Assembly: GCF_964340395.1 (NCBI RefSeq)
Contig: NC_135559.1
Coordinates: forward strand, 3,857,001-3,921,000
DNA from: Glandiceps talaboti
Taxonomy: Eukaryota; Hemichordata; Enteropneusta; Spengelidae
Length of the DNA stretch: 64,000 nt
Direction of reading: 5' to 3'
This document shows positions 26,560 through 38,392 of this stretch, piece after piece; position 1 is the first letter of the stretch; each line of letters begins with the position of its first letter. The notes under the pieces are model-generated. The model ran no database searches, was not told the origin of the DNA, and saw only the letters and a list, made by a program, of their open reading frames with translations. The position numbers and the translations under genes were made by a program.

Positions 26560-27000
26560 CAAACTCGCGATAGGAGGGTACACGGCTCCTGTCTGTAAAT
26601 TGGAAATCTCCCTCAGTAGCTTCCTAAAACCGCTGGCAATCTTTGTACACTTGAATGATCCGTATTATGGACACACCTCAGCTGCGATGAGTCAGTCACT
26701 ATGTTTCTGTGCGAATAAACTAGCCGTGCATTCGAGATCACGATCGTGACTACAGCTTCGTTTGAATGGATCGACACGCGGCCGTCTGTACACTATATAT
26801 GAACGGATGGATGGATGGATGAATGGATGGATGCAGAAAAGACGTGGACGGTGATGGTGATGGGAAAGAAAAATGATTGGCTTTCGGGCAAATATCGTCT
26901 TAACTTCTTCAGGGGTGATACAATTTAACAGCGAAAATATTTAACGTCCCAAAAAAGCTGTCGGCATCACGTAATTCCCAAATACACGGAGAGCAGCGTT
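26560..27000. promoter_or_regulatory. CpG-richer putative promoter zone
   Basis: CG dinucleotides are frequent here (for example GATCACGATCGTGACTAC and CGACACGCGGCCG), in contrast to the AT-rich flanks. The zone lies just upstream of the signal-peptide exon and just downstream of the 27.0-27.5 kb ORF. A short GGAT/ATGG repeat sits at about 26,803-26,832. No core promoter element is convincing. Confidence 0.4.
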
Positions 27001-27007
27001 TTCACAC

Positions 27008-27502
27008 TTACGGCCACACCGCCATTTTCCTCATGATGTATTGTGACTTATTGAAAGTACCAAGGGACCACCGTCGGGTGTTTCGACATCGTAATTTTAT
27101 CAATATCTCATCGAAAGTCTGATACTTATTAATTTTTAAATTATTGAAAAGGTTTACTGCCTCAGTCGAAAAAGACGTGTGAATATCAACAAAAGCTTTG
27201 ATCCAGCGACTACTGTCCTGTGATATTACGCCTGAATTAGGGGAGGGCAGCAGTAGATAGAACAGCGGGAGAAAGTGAACATCTGCGGGCACCTGTTGAC
27301 TGGCCGGATGATGTGCCACACTCATAGATGGTTTTGTGAGAATGCCATATGCATGTAGACAAAACCAGAGGAAATAGTTGGGAATTGCTTTTGCTTCATG
27401 TATTTGAGAAAGCTCTGTAACTTGGAGCTCACGGAAAGTTACCTTTGTTGAATGAACAGTTTTGTCTGGCATGGCAAAATAAACGTACGGTAATTTCACC
27501 AT
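27008..27502 (-). CDS. Unrecognised intronless ORF or first exon, 164 codons
   Basis: This is the longest non-repetitive open frame outside the annotated genes, and its composition is protein-like (start MVKLPYVYFAMPDKT; later HHPASQQVPADVHFLPLF, SSRWIKAFVDIHTSF and FNNLKINKYQTFDEIL). No signal peptide or membrane segment is evident and I do not recognise the family. The frame closes at TAA after ...KMAVWP, but that stop overlaps a consensus donor (GGCC|GTAAGT). The sequence may therefore be a first exon that splices onward instead of a complete gene. It lies on the same strand as, and just upstream of, the signal-peptide exon. It could also be the 5' exon of another gene, or a processed copy. 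Confidence 0.4.
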   Translation of the reverse strand: MVKLPYVYFAMPDKTVHSTKVTFRELQVTELSQIHEAKAIPNYFLWFCLHAYGILTKPSMSVAHHPASQQVPADVHFLPLFYLLLPSPNSGVISQDSSRWIKAFVDIHTSFSTEAVNLFNNLKINKYQTFDEILIKLRCRNTRRWSLGTFNKSQYIMRKMAVWP

Positions 27503-28689
27503 AACAAGTTATACACAGCGCTAGTGCCACCACTATGCGGTCCATGAACATACAGAAAATTGAGATGTGATAAATTTATATTTGATAATTCCGTGGATAC
27601 GCAAGTGAAGTGTTTACTACCATGATAATTACAAACCCCAAATGTATAACGCTTGTCAACTATTGAATCAATTTATTTCTTTCAATTATATCACTATGTA
27701 TTAAAGAAACACTGCAGTAATTGCATTAATTAAGTATCGATGGCAAAGTAAATAGCACACTTTTGATCATTCATTTGCAGGTTTATATGATACCATTGTA
27801 AGCTGATATTTAATGTCAGTTTTGTTTGAGAAGTACTTGCTCATGTTAGATATGCTACATACTAGATGTAGTCAGTTTACTATGCTAATGTGTTACTATC
27901 ATATCATAGCTGTCATATGAGAAATTTACAGCTACTGGAGTCAGTCAGCCATAAGCAGGCTATACTCGGGGGGGGGGGGGGGTACTCCCCTTATTTGAGA
28001 AATATGTATATTTGCCACCCTTAGGGGTGTGTTTTCTAGCCCTTTGGTCTAAAATGGGGTGTTTTTTCGAGCTGAAGAGTCTAAAATGGGGTCCACTTGG
28101 CATTAATTTTTTGCTTGGTCTAAAATGTGGTTCATTGTCCTTTACCAAATCATAACTGCCATTAATTGTCCCAAGATGTTGCCTCCTAAGGAAAATGTAT
28201 TTAGGTCTAAACTTTCATCTTTTAAAAAACCTGTAATGGTCTAAAATGGGGTATTGCGTTTTGGTCAAAGTGGGTCTAAAATGGGGCTGGGGTTTCCAGC
28301 ACTGGCCCTGGGGCTATACTAACTGACAACCTCTACATTAAACAAAAAACATTGGAGAATACTTTAATTATCTTAAGAGTTGATGATGATGGAATAGCCA
28401 TGTCCAGATGATAGTTCTTATCACCTCTCACAATAGTTACATTTAGTTTGTCCCACACATCAGTTGTTTTTTATCAGAATTTCTCATCTCATGCCATATC
28501 TTCCATCTTTTGGGGGACCACTCTCAAATTCAGCAGGGAAACTACTCACGATTGAAATAATTGCGAGAATGAAAGCAGCATAATTGTATTTCTATATTTT
28601 AAACTAGCGAGTACTTAGATTTCACATTAGAATAGACAACGATTAATTACATTATCATGGCAGTTACTTTGTCATCATTGTCAACAACT
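27503..28689. other. Intergenic; poly-G and a GGTCTAAAATGGGGT-rich repeat
   Basis: A run of about 15 G at 27,968-27,982 opens a segment to about 28,310 that repeats TCTAAAATGGGGT several times and ends GGGGCTGGGG. This looks like a dispersed repeat with internal sub-repeats; class unknown. No gene is seen. Confidence 0.5.
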
Positions 28690-28890
28690 CCACCAATACA
28701 ATTCTTGGTACCTGAAACAGATATTACTGTGTAGGTGCATCATAAAAAATAACGAACCTTCAATTTCTTGGTTAACATAACTTCCACTCCAAGAGTTTCA
28801 CATGCATTACTATAGGCACAAGTGAGAATAAGTCAACCTTCTTGTGCTATTTTGATCCTCTTGCATGAGATTAAATGTTATTGTACATAC
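28690..28890. repeat. Dispersed repeat R2, copy 2
   Basis: Partner of 11,216-11,450 in the same orientation: TTCTTGGTACCTGAAA, TCAATTTCTTGGTTAAC, GTGAGAATAAGTCAACCTTC and a diverged GATCCTCT block. Confidence 0.6.
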
Positions 28891-29209
28891 CCAATAAGTA
28901 GGAGTTACCAGTTAGGATTAGTAAGGGGATGGGATAGTATTACAATTTTCATGAACGGATGAAAGAATCGAAATATTAATATGGTTCACAAGAATATACA
29001 TACATTCCAATTTAGGGTTAGTGAGGGACAGGATCTGATAGTTTCATAACTTTCAGGAAGAGATGAAAAAAATCGAAATATTGATCTGGTTCATTTTACT
29101 TTTACATTGTGATAGTTTTTATAAGTTGTTAATGTCCTTCTTTGTTTAAATTTCATCTTGGATATTAGATTTTAACAGTTTTTAAGGTCTCTCTGTTTTA
29201 TGTCGGACA

Positions 29210-29330
29210 TTTTTACAGTTTAACCCTTCGTGATGCTTTTTCTTTTTTTAGTGCTGTAAAGCGCATTGATGCTGTTGCGTAATGCGCTCTGATAAAAATG
29301 TATTATTATTATTATTATTATTATTATTCA
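29210..29330. mobile_element. SINE/LINE-like 3' tail with (ATT)n
   Basis: The core GCTGTAAAGCGCATTGATGC, then GCGTAATGCGCTCTGATAAA, runs into an ATT array at 29,306-29,328. This is the typical 'GCGCTATATAAA then ATT repeat' tail seen also at 48.4-48.5 and 57.2-57.4 kb, though more diverged here. Confidence 0.5.
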
Positions 29331-29757
29331 CAAGAATATACACACATTCCAATATCAGGTTAAGATTAGATAAAGGACAGGATCCGATAGTATCACAACT
29401 TTCATGAACTCAAGGTAATAAATGTGGCTATTCAGCTGAGATGAAATAATCTGAGTCAAAGTCAGTGCTACTGTACATCATGGAAATGTGGTGGTTGTGT
29501 TTACTTCCAATTTCTGAATGGTTATAAGACATTTACATGTGTACATATCAACAGGTATTTAAAAAAAAATACAGAGATGAAACTTTTTGTTAAATATCAT
29601 GATGAACTTACAAGGTAAAAATTGTAGTCAATATAAAAGATATACATGCATGAATCAAAATGCAGTTAACAGACAAAATCTTATATTTTTTTTGTAAGAC
29701 AATGTTGCACTATTCAGATTTTGATTTCTCAACTAGTCCTTTTGAGGGCGCTGACAC

Positions 29758-30094
29758 TAAGAATATCATATGGCTGAGGATTGGGTATTTATTTTGGATT
29801 TTTAAATCATAAAACATTTTTATCATGGCTCCCTACTTGAAAAATCAATGTGAAACAACATAGACTAAGTCTGTGTTTGTAACTCTATACCTTGCAAAAA
29901 CCTATTTAAAAAATGTAAAAAGTTTGTTATCGTACGTACTATATAACAAAGAATTTACATTTTTATTAATCTTTTGAAATGTATCGAGTTACAAACACAG
30001 ACTTGATTTGTCAAGTAGGAAGCCATGATAAAAAAAAAATTTCATCAATTAATAATCCAAAATAAATACCCAATCCTCATCCATATGGCCTTAA
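29758..30094. mobile_element. TTAA hairpin MITE, family M1, copy A (most diverged)
   Basis: The two halves are inverted copies: CATATGGCTGAGGATTGGGTATTTATTTT on the left and AAATAAATACCCAATCCTCATCCATATGG on the right, meeting near a CGTACGTAC centre. The right edge reads CCTTAA; the left TTAA has decayed. It is collinear with copies at 35.7 and 52.4 kb. Confidence 0.8.
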
Positions 30095-31265
30095 CACATC
30101 ACATCACACACAATACTTGTTGTGGGCTAGACTCAATAAACATACCAAGATAAATGTTCCACTTTGAAATTCAAGATATTAAATGAAATACTCTCACAAT
30201 ACAGTGATTTGTTAAGTTGAAAACACATTTAAAACCTGCATTCATCCAAATTTTGATAGTGAAGTCTGATAAAAGTACTGTGGGGTAAACATACTCTGCT
30301 AAATTCTAAGTAGCATACCCGTGTATGGTCTTGTGACTACACAGCGCCCTCATACATTATTGATACTGATCCTTTGTTTTTGCTTCAACATGACAAAATT
30401 CCAACAATTAATGTTTTCTTTCTCATAGTACTAATTCATACACTCTTTCAAACTGTTTGATATATCTCTGAAACTTTCTTTTCAAGAGAGTTTTATCATC
30501 AAAACTGGGTTGCCTCATGAAGCCAACGTCCTACTTTATTTCATTCCTTCTTTTTCACAATTTACTAAGTATGATAATTGTCAGAACAATTTCACACAAA
30601 AAAGGCAAAATATTTCAGAGTGTCAAGGAAAAATTTCAACTCTACTTTGCCAGAATGGATTTAAAATTACAATTACACATTGAAAACATTTTTGATATAT
30701 AATTGTTTTGGGGTTTTTGAATTTGGCAAGTCTGTATAGGTATGGAAGTAGAAAGAATCAATCTCCATGATTTATTTCATTTCTAATCTATCAATAAACT
30801 TTTTCATCACAATTTAAAATATTCATGATGTAATTTTTGTTTAAGATTGACCTACAACAATAGAAGATGAACTCTTAACAAGCTAACACAGACACAAACT
30901 AAACCTGATATTGCCACATGTTGAAATCAGCTATCAACAGAAGTTCATTTTATTACACTCACACTTGCGTGGTGTCTCTGATAAGAGAGTTTTCTCAAGT
31001 GGTTGCACATTTAACCTCATTCAGTGTTTACACTATCCTGACAAGCAGGTGATTACATCCACATAACCATGGCACTTCTATCAGCCACTTGCGTAATCAA
31101 CCAGTCTACAAGCAGTTTTAGTTTGTATCTATCTTAAGTTGTTGATAGGATGACACCTCCGGCAGTCTGGAGACTAAAATTATTCATTCCATTAAACTGT
31201 CATCCAGGTATGTTTCTTAATCCAACCACTAGGGGGAGCTATTCATGGAGAGTTCTATGGCTTAT
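30095..31265. other. Intergenic, no gene seen
   Basis: AT-rich. A 61-codon plus frame near 30.5 kb has no support. Confidence 0.5.
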
Positions 31266-31520
31266 AGTGAACCCTAGACTGTTGACAGTTGCTCGCGCCT
31301 TTTTTCCTACATTTTATCTAAACTTAAGTCATCGCCATGCTCCGATCCGGCACAACACTACTATAATTGCATACTGATATCGAGAACCGAAGGCCCAAGC
31401 CCTCGATATCAGTATGCGATTATAGTAGTATCGCGCCGGATCGGAGCGCGGCAACGACTTAAGTTTAGATAAAACATAGGAAAAAAGGCGCAAGTGACTG
31501 TCGACAGTCTAAGTGAACCC
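31266..31520. mobile_element. Foldback MITE with 9-bp target duplication (MULE-like)
   Basis: The element, 31,275-31,511 (237 bp), is almost entirely two inverted arms of about 108 bp. The arms start TAGACTGTTGACAGT and end ACTGTCGACAGTCTA, and surround a short loop after GATATCGAG. The arms are roughly 85-90% identical by eye. It is bounded by an exact 9-bp direct duplication AGTGAACCC (31,266-31,274 and 31,512-31,520). Long inverted repeats with 9-bp duplications fit Mutator-like elements; Merlin (8-9 bp) is an alternative. The interior is more CG-rich than the surroundings. Confidence 0.85.
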
Positions 31521-32050
31521 ATGACAAAATTGTTCCCCAACACAGCAATAACTGATACACCCTCCATATCACACACTCAAAACTATATTTCAAATTGACT
31601 CTGCACTAATCAAATTTCAAAATGTACAGTGTAATTTAAGAGTGGCTTGAAAGATAAAATAGAACAAAACATGACAGAGTTCAAGAAACTTTTTAATTAA
31701 ATTATTGGTTATCATAAATAGATGAATTTCTAGAGTCTACTTTAAGATATCAAATACAAAAAACAAGAATAACACAGATACATGAAATTGATGATACAAA
31801 TAAGTGAATGACAAGTTGAACCACAGTACTGGTACAAGTTCTAAATTTAATGATGGGAAAAATTAGTACTTCTAACACCCAAGTAAAGCATTTCTAGCAT
31901 TCATATCAAGTGTAAAATAACAACTGCTTTGATTAGACTATTAGCATGTGACCTTCCTAATGTAGTCAGTTTGTAAACAATAATGTCAGCTATTAATCAG
32001 TCAACTGATTACTATGTGGTGGATGATAGTGCCACAACAGTGACGTTGCA
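31521..32050. other. Intergenic, no gene seen
   Basis: AT-rich; nothing structured noted. Confidence 0.5.
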
Positions 32051-32366
32051 CAGCTAACATTGTTTACACTCTAGTCAATGACTATTTACTTACTTTAGAC
32101 TGCTAACATTGTTTACACTCTAGTCAATGACTATTTACTTGCTTTGCACTGCTAGCATTGTTTACACTCTAGTCAATGACTATTTACTTACTTTGCACTG
32201 CTAGCATTGTTTACACTCTAGTCAAAGACTATTTACTTACTTTGCACAGTGAGCATTGTTTACACTCTAGTCAAAGATTATTACATGTACTTACTTTGCA
32301 CTGCTAGCATTGTTTACTCTCTAGTCAATGACTATTTACTTGCTCTGCACAGCTAGCATTGTTTAC
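32051..32366. repeat. 49-bp minisatellite, about 6.5 units
   Basis: The unit runs CAGCTAGCATTGTTTACACT, CTAGTCAATGACTATTTACT, TACTTTGCA. Units differ by single bases and one short insertion (ACATGTAC) near 32,282. Confidence 0.92.
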
Positions 32367-33046
32367 AGATTGATTCAAGACACATGTAATGTATACTGGG
32401 ACAATTGAAACATACATTTACACTTGATATGAACACTATAAATAACTGTAACATACAGGGCAAATGCATTTCTTGATTATTACAGGTTGTACACAACATT
32501 TGAGTTGTTAGTATAATATCATTTGAAACGCTCAGTTTTGTGTTTGAAAATATGTACTTCTAAAGTCTTACTTGATGTACACTAAAGTTGAAGGTTTAAT
32601 TTACACTGCATTGCTTTTTTGGACACAAATTCGATCTATTTGGCAAATGTTTCTATGATTTGGAAGAAAAACACATATTTAGCATTCTAGATTCATCAGT
32701 GTAGGCTGCCATAAAGTGATTTTACCCTAAAAAATAATGTATGACAAATCCAAAACAAACACAAGACTGAACATTAGGTATAATTGTATACTTTTTACAG
32801 AACATCTCAGATATTGTGTATAGTGATTTTTTTTTCCAAGAAGTCGGGCAAAACACTTTCTAACTAAAAATACATTGTATTTTTGAAAAGTATACTAGCC
32901 TGCTGTGATGCGAAGAAAATGAAGAAAAATGATATCACTGGTCTTGTAAAAAAAACAAATAAACAACACAATATAGCAGTAACCATGTCAACACAAATAA
33001 TACCAAACCATAGCTACATCACACACGAGTATGGACATGAACTGCC
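32367..33046. other. Intergenic, no gene seen
   Basis: AT-rich spacer between two tandem arrays. An open plus frame from 32,883 enters the next array but has no coding signature of its own. Confidence 0.5.
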
Positions 33047-34160
33047 ACCAAACACAAGTGAGTTGGGACAACCACTGTCACCAACCACAAGTGAGATGGG
33101 AACTGGCACAACCACAAATGAGTTGGGACAACCACTGTCACCAACCACAAGTGAGGTGGGAACTGGCACAACCACAAGTGAGTTGGGACAACCACTGTCA
33201 CCAACCACAAGTGAGTTGGGACAACCACTGTCACCAACCACAAGTGAGTTGGGACAACCACTGTCACCAAACACAAGTGAGTTGGGACAACCACTGTCAC
33301 CAAACACAAGTGAGTTGGGACAACCACTGTCACCAACCACAAGTGAGTTGGGACAACCAGTCACCAACCACAAGTGAGTTGGGACAACCACTGTCACCAA
33401 CCACAAGTGAGTTGGGAACTGGCACAACCACAAGTGAGTTGGGACAACCACTGTCACCAACCACAAGTGAGTTGGGACAACCACTGTCACCAACCACAAG
33501 TGAGTTGGGACAACCACTGTCACCAACCACAAGTGAGTTGGGAACTGGCACAACCACAAGTGAGTTGGGACAACCACTGTCACCAACCACAAGTGAGTTG
33601 GGACAACCACTGTCACCAACCACAAGTGAGTTGGGACAACCAGTCACCAACCACAAGTGAGTTGGGACAACCACTGTCACCAACCACAAGTGAGTTGGGA
33701 ACTGGCACAACCACAAGTGAGTTGGGACAACCACTGTCACCAACCACAAGTGAGTTGGGACAACCACTGTCACCAACCACAAGTGAGTTGGGACAACCAC
33801 TGTCACCAACCACAAGTGAGTTGGGAACTGGCACAACCACAAGTGAGTTGGGACAACCACTGTCACCAACCACAAGTGAGGTGGGAACTGGCACAACCAC
33901 AAGTGAGTTGGGACAACCACTGTCACCAACCACAAGTGAGTTGGGACAACCACTGTCACCAACCACAAGTGAGTTGGGACAACCACTGTCACCAACCACA
34001 AGTGAGTTGGGAACTGGCACAACCACAAGTGAGTTGGGACAACCACTGTCACCAACCACAAGTGAGGTGGGAACTGGCACAACCACAAGTGAGTTGGGAC
34101 AACCACTGTCACCAACCACAAGTGAGTTGGGACAACCACTGTCACCAACCACGAGTTGGG
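33047..34160. repeat. 33-bp/27-bp mixed minisatellite
   Basis: The main unit is 33 bp (CCACAAGTGAGTTGGGACAA then CCACTGTCACCAA). A shorter 27-bp variant carries GGAACTGGCACAA. Two units have lost two bases (CCAGTCACC at about 33,357 and 33,640), shifting frame. About 35 units. Plus-strand frames read TSELGQPLSPT or SWDNHCHQPQV repeats for up to 307 codons and the minus strand is open as well, so openness is a property of the unit. Each unit contains AA|GTGAGT, a consensus 5' splice site on the plus strand. A lone degenerate unit lies at 34,408-34,462. Confidence 0.95.
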
Positions 34161-35067
34161 ATACTGTAATAACCCGGCAATTCGACTGCCCTTCTAAATC
34201 ACCTTCTAAATCGGATACACTCAAAAAACCATGCCAACTACCATTACACATTAAACAGAAAATTTTATTCCAACAAAGCATACCCCACACAGTATAAATA
34301 TTTGATGTGTGAAGCTAAAACCCCCCCCCCCCCCCCCATACACTGAAAATAAACAAATTATAATTATCAAAATCTGGCCGAATTGATGGGATTATTACAG
34401 TAAATACTGGCACCAACCACAAGTGAGTTGGAAACTGCCATTGCCACCATCCACATGTGAATTGGACAACAACAATTCAATCTTTCTGGTACAGAACAAA
34501 GCCTGATATACTGACACTTTCAAGGTTGCTTGCTATCATACAGAAAGACCACATATACCATTATAAAATTAAATTGATACAAATGTGTATACAATAACCA
34601 TAATTTCATACACAGGATGCTTGGTGCGACAAAGTTTGATTTCTATGATGAAATCACAACACAGTTTCCAGTACCATGAAACATTGCAGTGAAGAGAATG
34701 TTAAGTTTACTTTTCCACGATATTTTCCAACTTACAGTTTTGGGAACAAATAATAGTCTGAAGGAAACAACCGAAAATGGTCAAAGTCGAAAAAGAAATT
34801 CATACAATAAGTTGAGAAGTTGGCTCCCTGTGTTCATAAATTGTTATTTTTGGTGGGCAAATCTTCTCCATGTCAAGGCTTTGAAAAGCGCCCTCATGCA
34901 AAGTATATTGATTTCTTTTGTTTGAAATGTTTAACTAGTGATATCCGCTGCACAAATGAGGACTACTACTTTCAAAAAGTGAAATGGAGAATTACACAAT
35001 TATATAAGTTCATATGATAGAACCATGCATTGATGAAATATTTCTAGTATTGCACTTTAATAAGATA
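34161..35067. other. 3' flank of the FYTTD1-like gene
   Basis: This contains a poly-C run at 34,321-34,337 and one stray unit of the 33-bp repeat. Part nearest 35,067 should be the 3' untranslated region of the minus-strand gene. The poly(A) site could not be fixed. Confidence 0.45.
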
Positions 35068-35430
35068 TTATGCCATGACAACAGTACGACCAGATGCTTG
35101 GTTGCCTTTCCTTGTCCTGTTTCTTTGGCCTTGCCACTCTCCCTGTCCCTGCTGCGGTTCTGTGTGTACCATGCTGAAACGTTCACTTAATGTGGAGGCA
35201 GTCTATCAAAGGTAACAAAATACAGTTAATCAAAATTGAATGTTTACAGGAATAGAGTAAATCTTTAGATACACAGAAATAATGTATATTTGGAGTTTAA
35301 AAATCTACAGAGGAAAAAAGATTAAACTGATGTTAAAAAATTGAGTTTTGGGTTATATGCTATTTATCCATGCAGTACAACAGAAGAAGTGAAATCACAA
35401 CACTACTTTAAGACGTACACAAGTGTCATA

Positions 35431-35500
<70 letters not shown>

Positions 35501-38353
35501 ATTCCATCTGATAGCTGAGATTGTATTGAGTGAAAAATACAATCTAACAACATAGTATAAACATATATTGATTTCAAACTACAGCAGGAATTTCGGTCAG
35601 GTTTTTTTCTTATGGATAGCTGGTAGGTAAGATCTACTTTAGTACTGCTAGTAATTTGACCAGGGATACCCACCAACATTATGGTATCCATTAAAGTGGC
35701 CATATGGATGAGAATTTGGTATTTATTTTGGATTTTTGTTTGATAAAACAGCTTCACTATGTTTTTCTCCATGAAAAAATAATGTGAAATAACATATACC
35801 AAGTCCATGTTCACATCTCAATAAACGACAAAACATTAAACAATGTGTAAAATGTTTGTTATTGTACGTACAATAACAAACTTTTTACATTTTTTGCATC
35901 ATTTTGCAATGCATTGAGTTATGAACATGGACTTGGTATATGTTCTTTCGCATTATTTTTTCAAGTAGAAAAACGTAGTGAAGCTGTTTTATCAAATAAA
36001 AATAAAATAAATACCAAATTCTCATCCATATGGCCACTTTAATATTATATATAGAACAAAATATGGATATACAGCCATGTTTTTCCTAATTCCCCAAAGA
36101 TTCCTAATTCTTTACCTTCTGTGTAAATTTGACAACAGCTGAGTAACTGGAAAGTATAAGCTGCCTTAGATTTTAACAATACATATAGATATATATATTT
36201 ACACAATCACTAACAGGGCAAAGTAGAAGTGAATAAACAAACATTCAACAGCTGTGATTTTTTGGTAATCAATACTAGAATGGATAACCTAAAATACTAG
36301 TGAGGTAATCATATTGTAGGTATTGACTACATAAAATATTTTTATTCAAAAATTACATTATGTTTGAGGGCTTATTATTTTCAAAACTCTTAATCTATAA
36401 ATTGTATAACAGTACTGTATTAGGCCTAAGAAAAAAAACTGTTTGGTTCCGGTTACCCAACCCCACCTAGTTTTTCACACTGACCCTAAACCTTTTTTTT
36501 ATGTATACCTCCACTCACACCTATACAGTATCATTATCATTTACACCTCCACTCACAGTATAGTCAAAGTCGTTACTTCAGAAGTCCTGAGATGCATGAG
36601 ATGCAATTTAAAATTCATCTACAGCCACCCACACAGTCATTAATATCACATCTTTATCAATCACAATTCTAGCCAATAACACAGTCCCTCATAAAGTTAG
36701 TGTTTATTGGGGCAGCTATGTACTGTCCAAATATGGTATATTTGTCAGCTCGGGATGCTACTTATATACTGTTTACGTCACTGTAACAGTTGGGGTTCAC
36801 TGATTGGATGAACAACTTTATGTGCTGATTGAGGGACTTTGACCAGACGAGGTTTAGTTAGAGACCATACTGACATCCAGAATAGCTCTACCAGACAACT
36901 ATATTTCTAAATTAAACTCCAACATGGGTCTTTAATTAATGTTAATTAATATTTATAAATCTCCCTATATCAAATTTACATTATTTTTCTGTTAATATAA
37001 ACTGTTATAAAAATAAAAGTCAAACTGGATATGTTATTACTTTATTGTAAGATGCATTAACCTAGAACATAAATAATGAGAAGCATTTACAGCTGGTAGT
37101 TAATGTATGACATGTAATGAAAATGAGTGTCTGCTATTATAATATTCTGCTAAAAAAATACAGTTTTTTAAAAGATATAATATGATTATGTTTTGTTTCA
37201 TGAGGCTAGGAGAATACCTGACATCCATTTACAAGAAGCTTGTGTAAGTTGAAATCTTGACGGAATCTAGGTTTTAGTTCCCTGATTATGTCTTGGAGTT
37301 CAGGATCTTGGCTTGATTCAAGAAGTTCATAGTCTGGGACTGACTCAGCTTTGGTCTGTTGTGACTGTGAGTGAGGGAAAACAAAAGCACACCAAGCACA
37401 AAAGAAATACAACAACCATCACCACATTACAGTGCATTTACAAGATGTGTAGGGTCAAAGTTGAAGGATCAAAGGTCAACTGAAAACAGAATGGTGCAAT
37501 ATTTACAGCACAAGCACATGAAAATGGAGATGCAGCCCAAAAGATTACAGTAGGTATAACCATCACAAGCAAACAAGCATGAATGATTTATAGAGCAGTA
37601 AATGAATATTTTATGCAAAAATTTACTACCAAATTATCAGCACAAAAGTTGCATATTGTACAGAATTTACTGAACAAATAAAAAAGTAAATTATGATTAT
37701 ATGATTTTTTTTTATAATAACTTAATCAAACAGGAAATTTGGATAGTTTTATCTAATATAAATTAGGGTCATTAAATGACACAACATGAAAATCAATATT
37801 AATAACCGTAGCTGTCATTTTTTGGTCAAATTTACCATCAATCAACTTTTGTACTGTAATTTGGCCATAAAATATTAGCAAAAAAAATGCAAAAGTTACA
37901 ATCAACATACTACATGTACTTTTGGTACTTACATTTGTATTGCGGTTAATCCGAACTGGTCTGAAAATACAAAAGAAATAATAACAGGATAAGTATAATC
38001 ATTTTTGTGTATCTCTTCTATAACCGTAGTATGGCATATTTAGTGTTTTGTTGCCTACAGATCCATAGAGAGCATCAATACATACACAACACAAAGAACC
38101 AGGAATGGAAACTTACTTTGACCCCTGTGCCATTGGATTTGAAACAGATACTGTCATGATTTGTGTTGGTACAGGTCCAATGGTTTGAGCTCTTCCACCT
38201 CTACCCCTTCCTCCTCTCCACCTGGTAAATATGAAAATAAACGTTGACATGAAGTCATTATAGTCACAACATAAAGATTAAGAATGGCAAAATTCTGGAG
38301 GTTAAGCCACACAGTAGTTTGGAAGAGCAGTGAAGGCAGCGATACCCACACAT

Positions 38354-38392
<39 letters not shown>

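Noticed and set aside
33014-34297. Long frames on both strands (up to 307 codons) in the 33-bp array
   Set aside because: Openness on both strands comes from the repeat unit. Two 2-base losses shift the plus frame, and no flanking coding sequence joins it.
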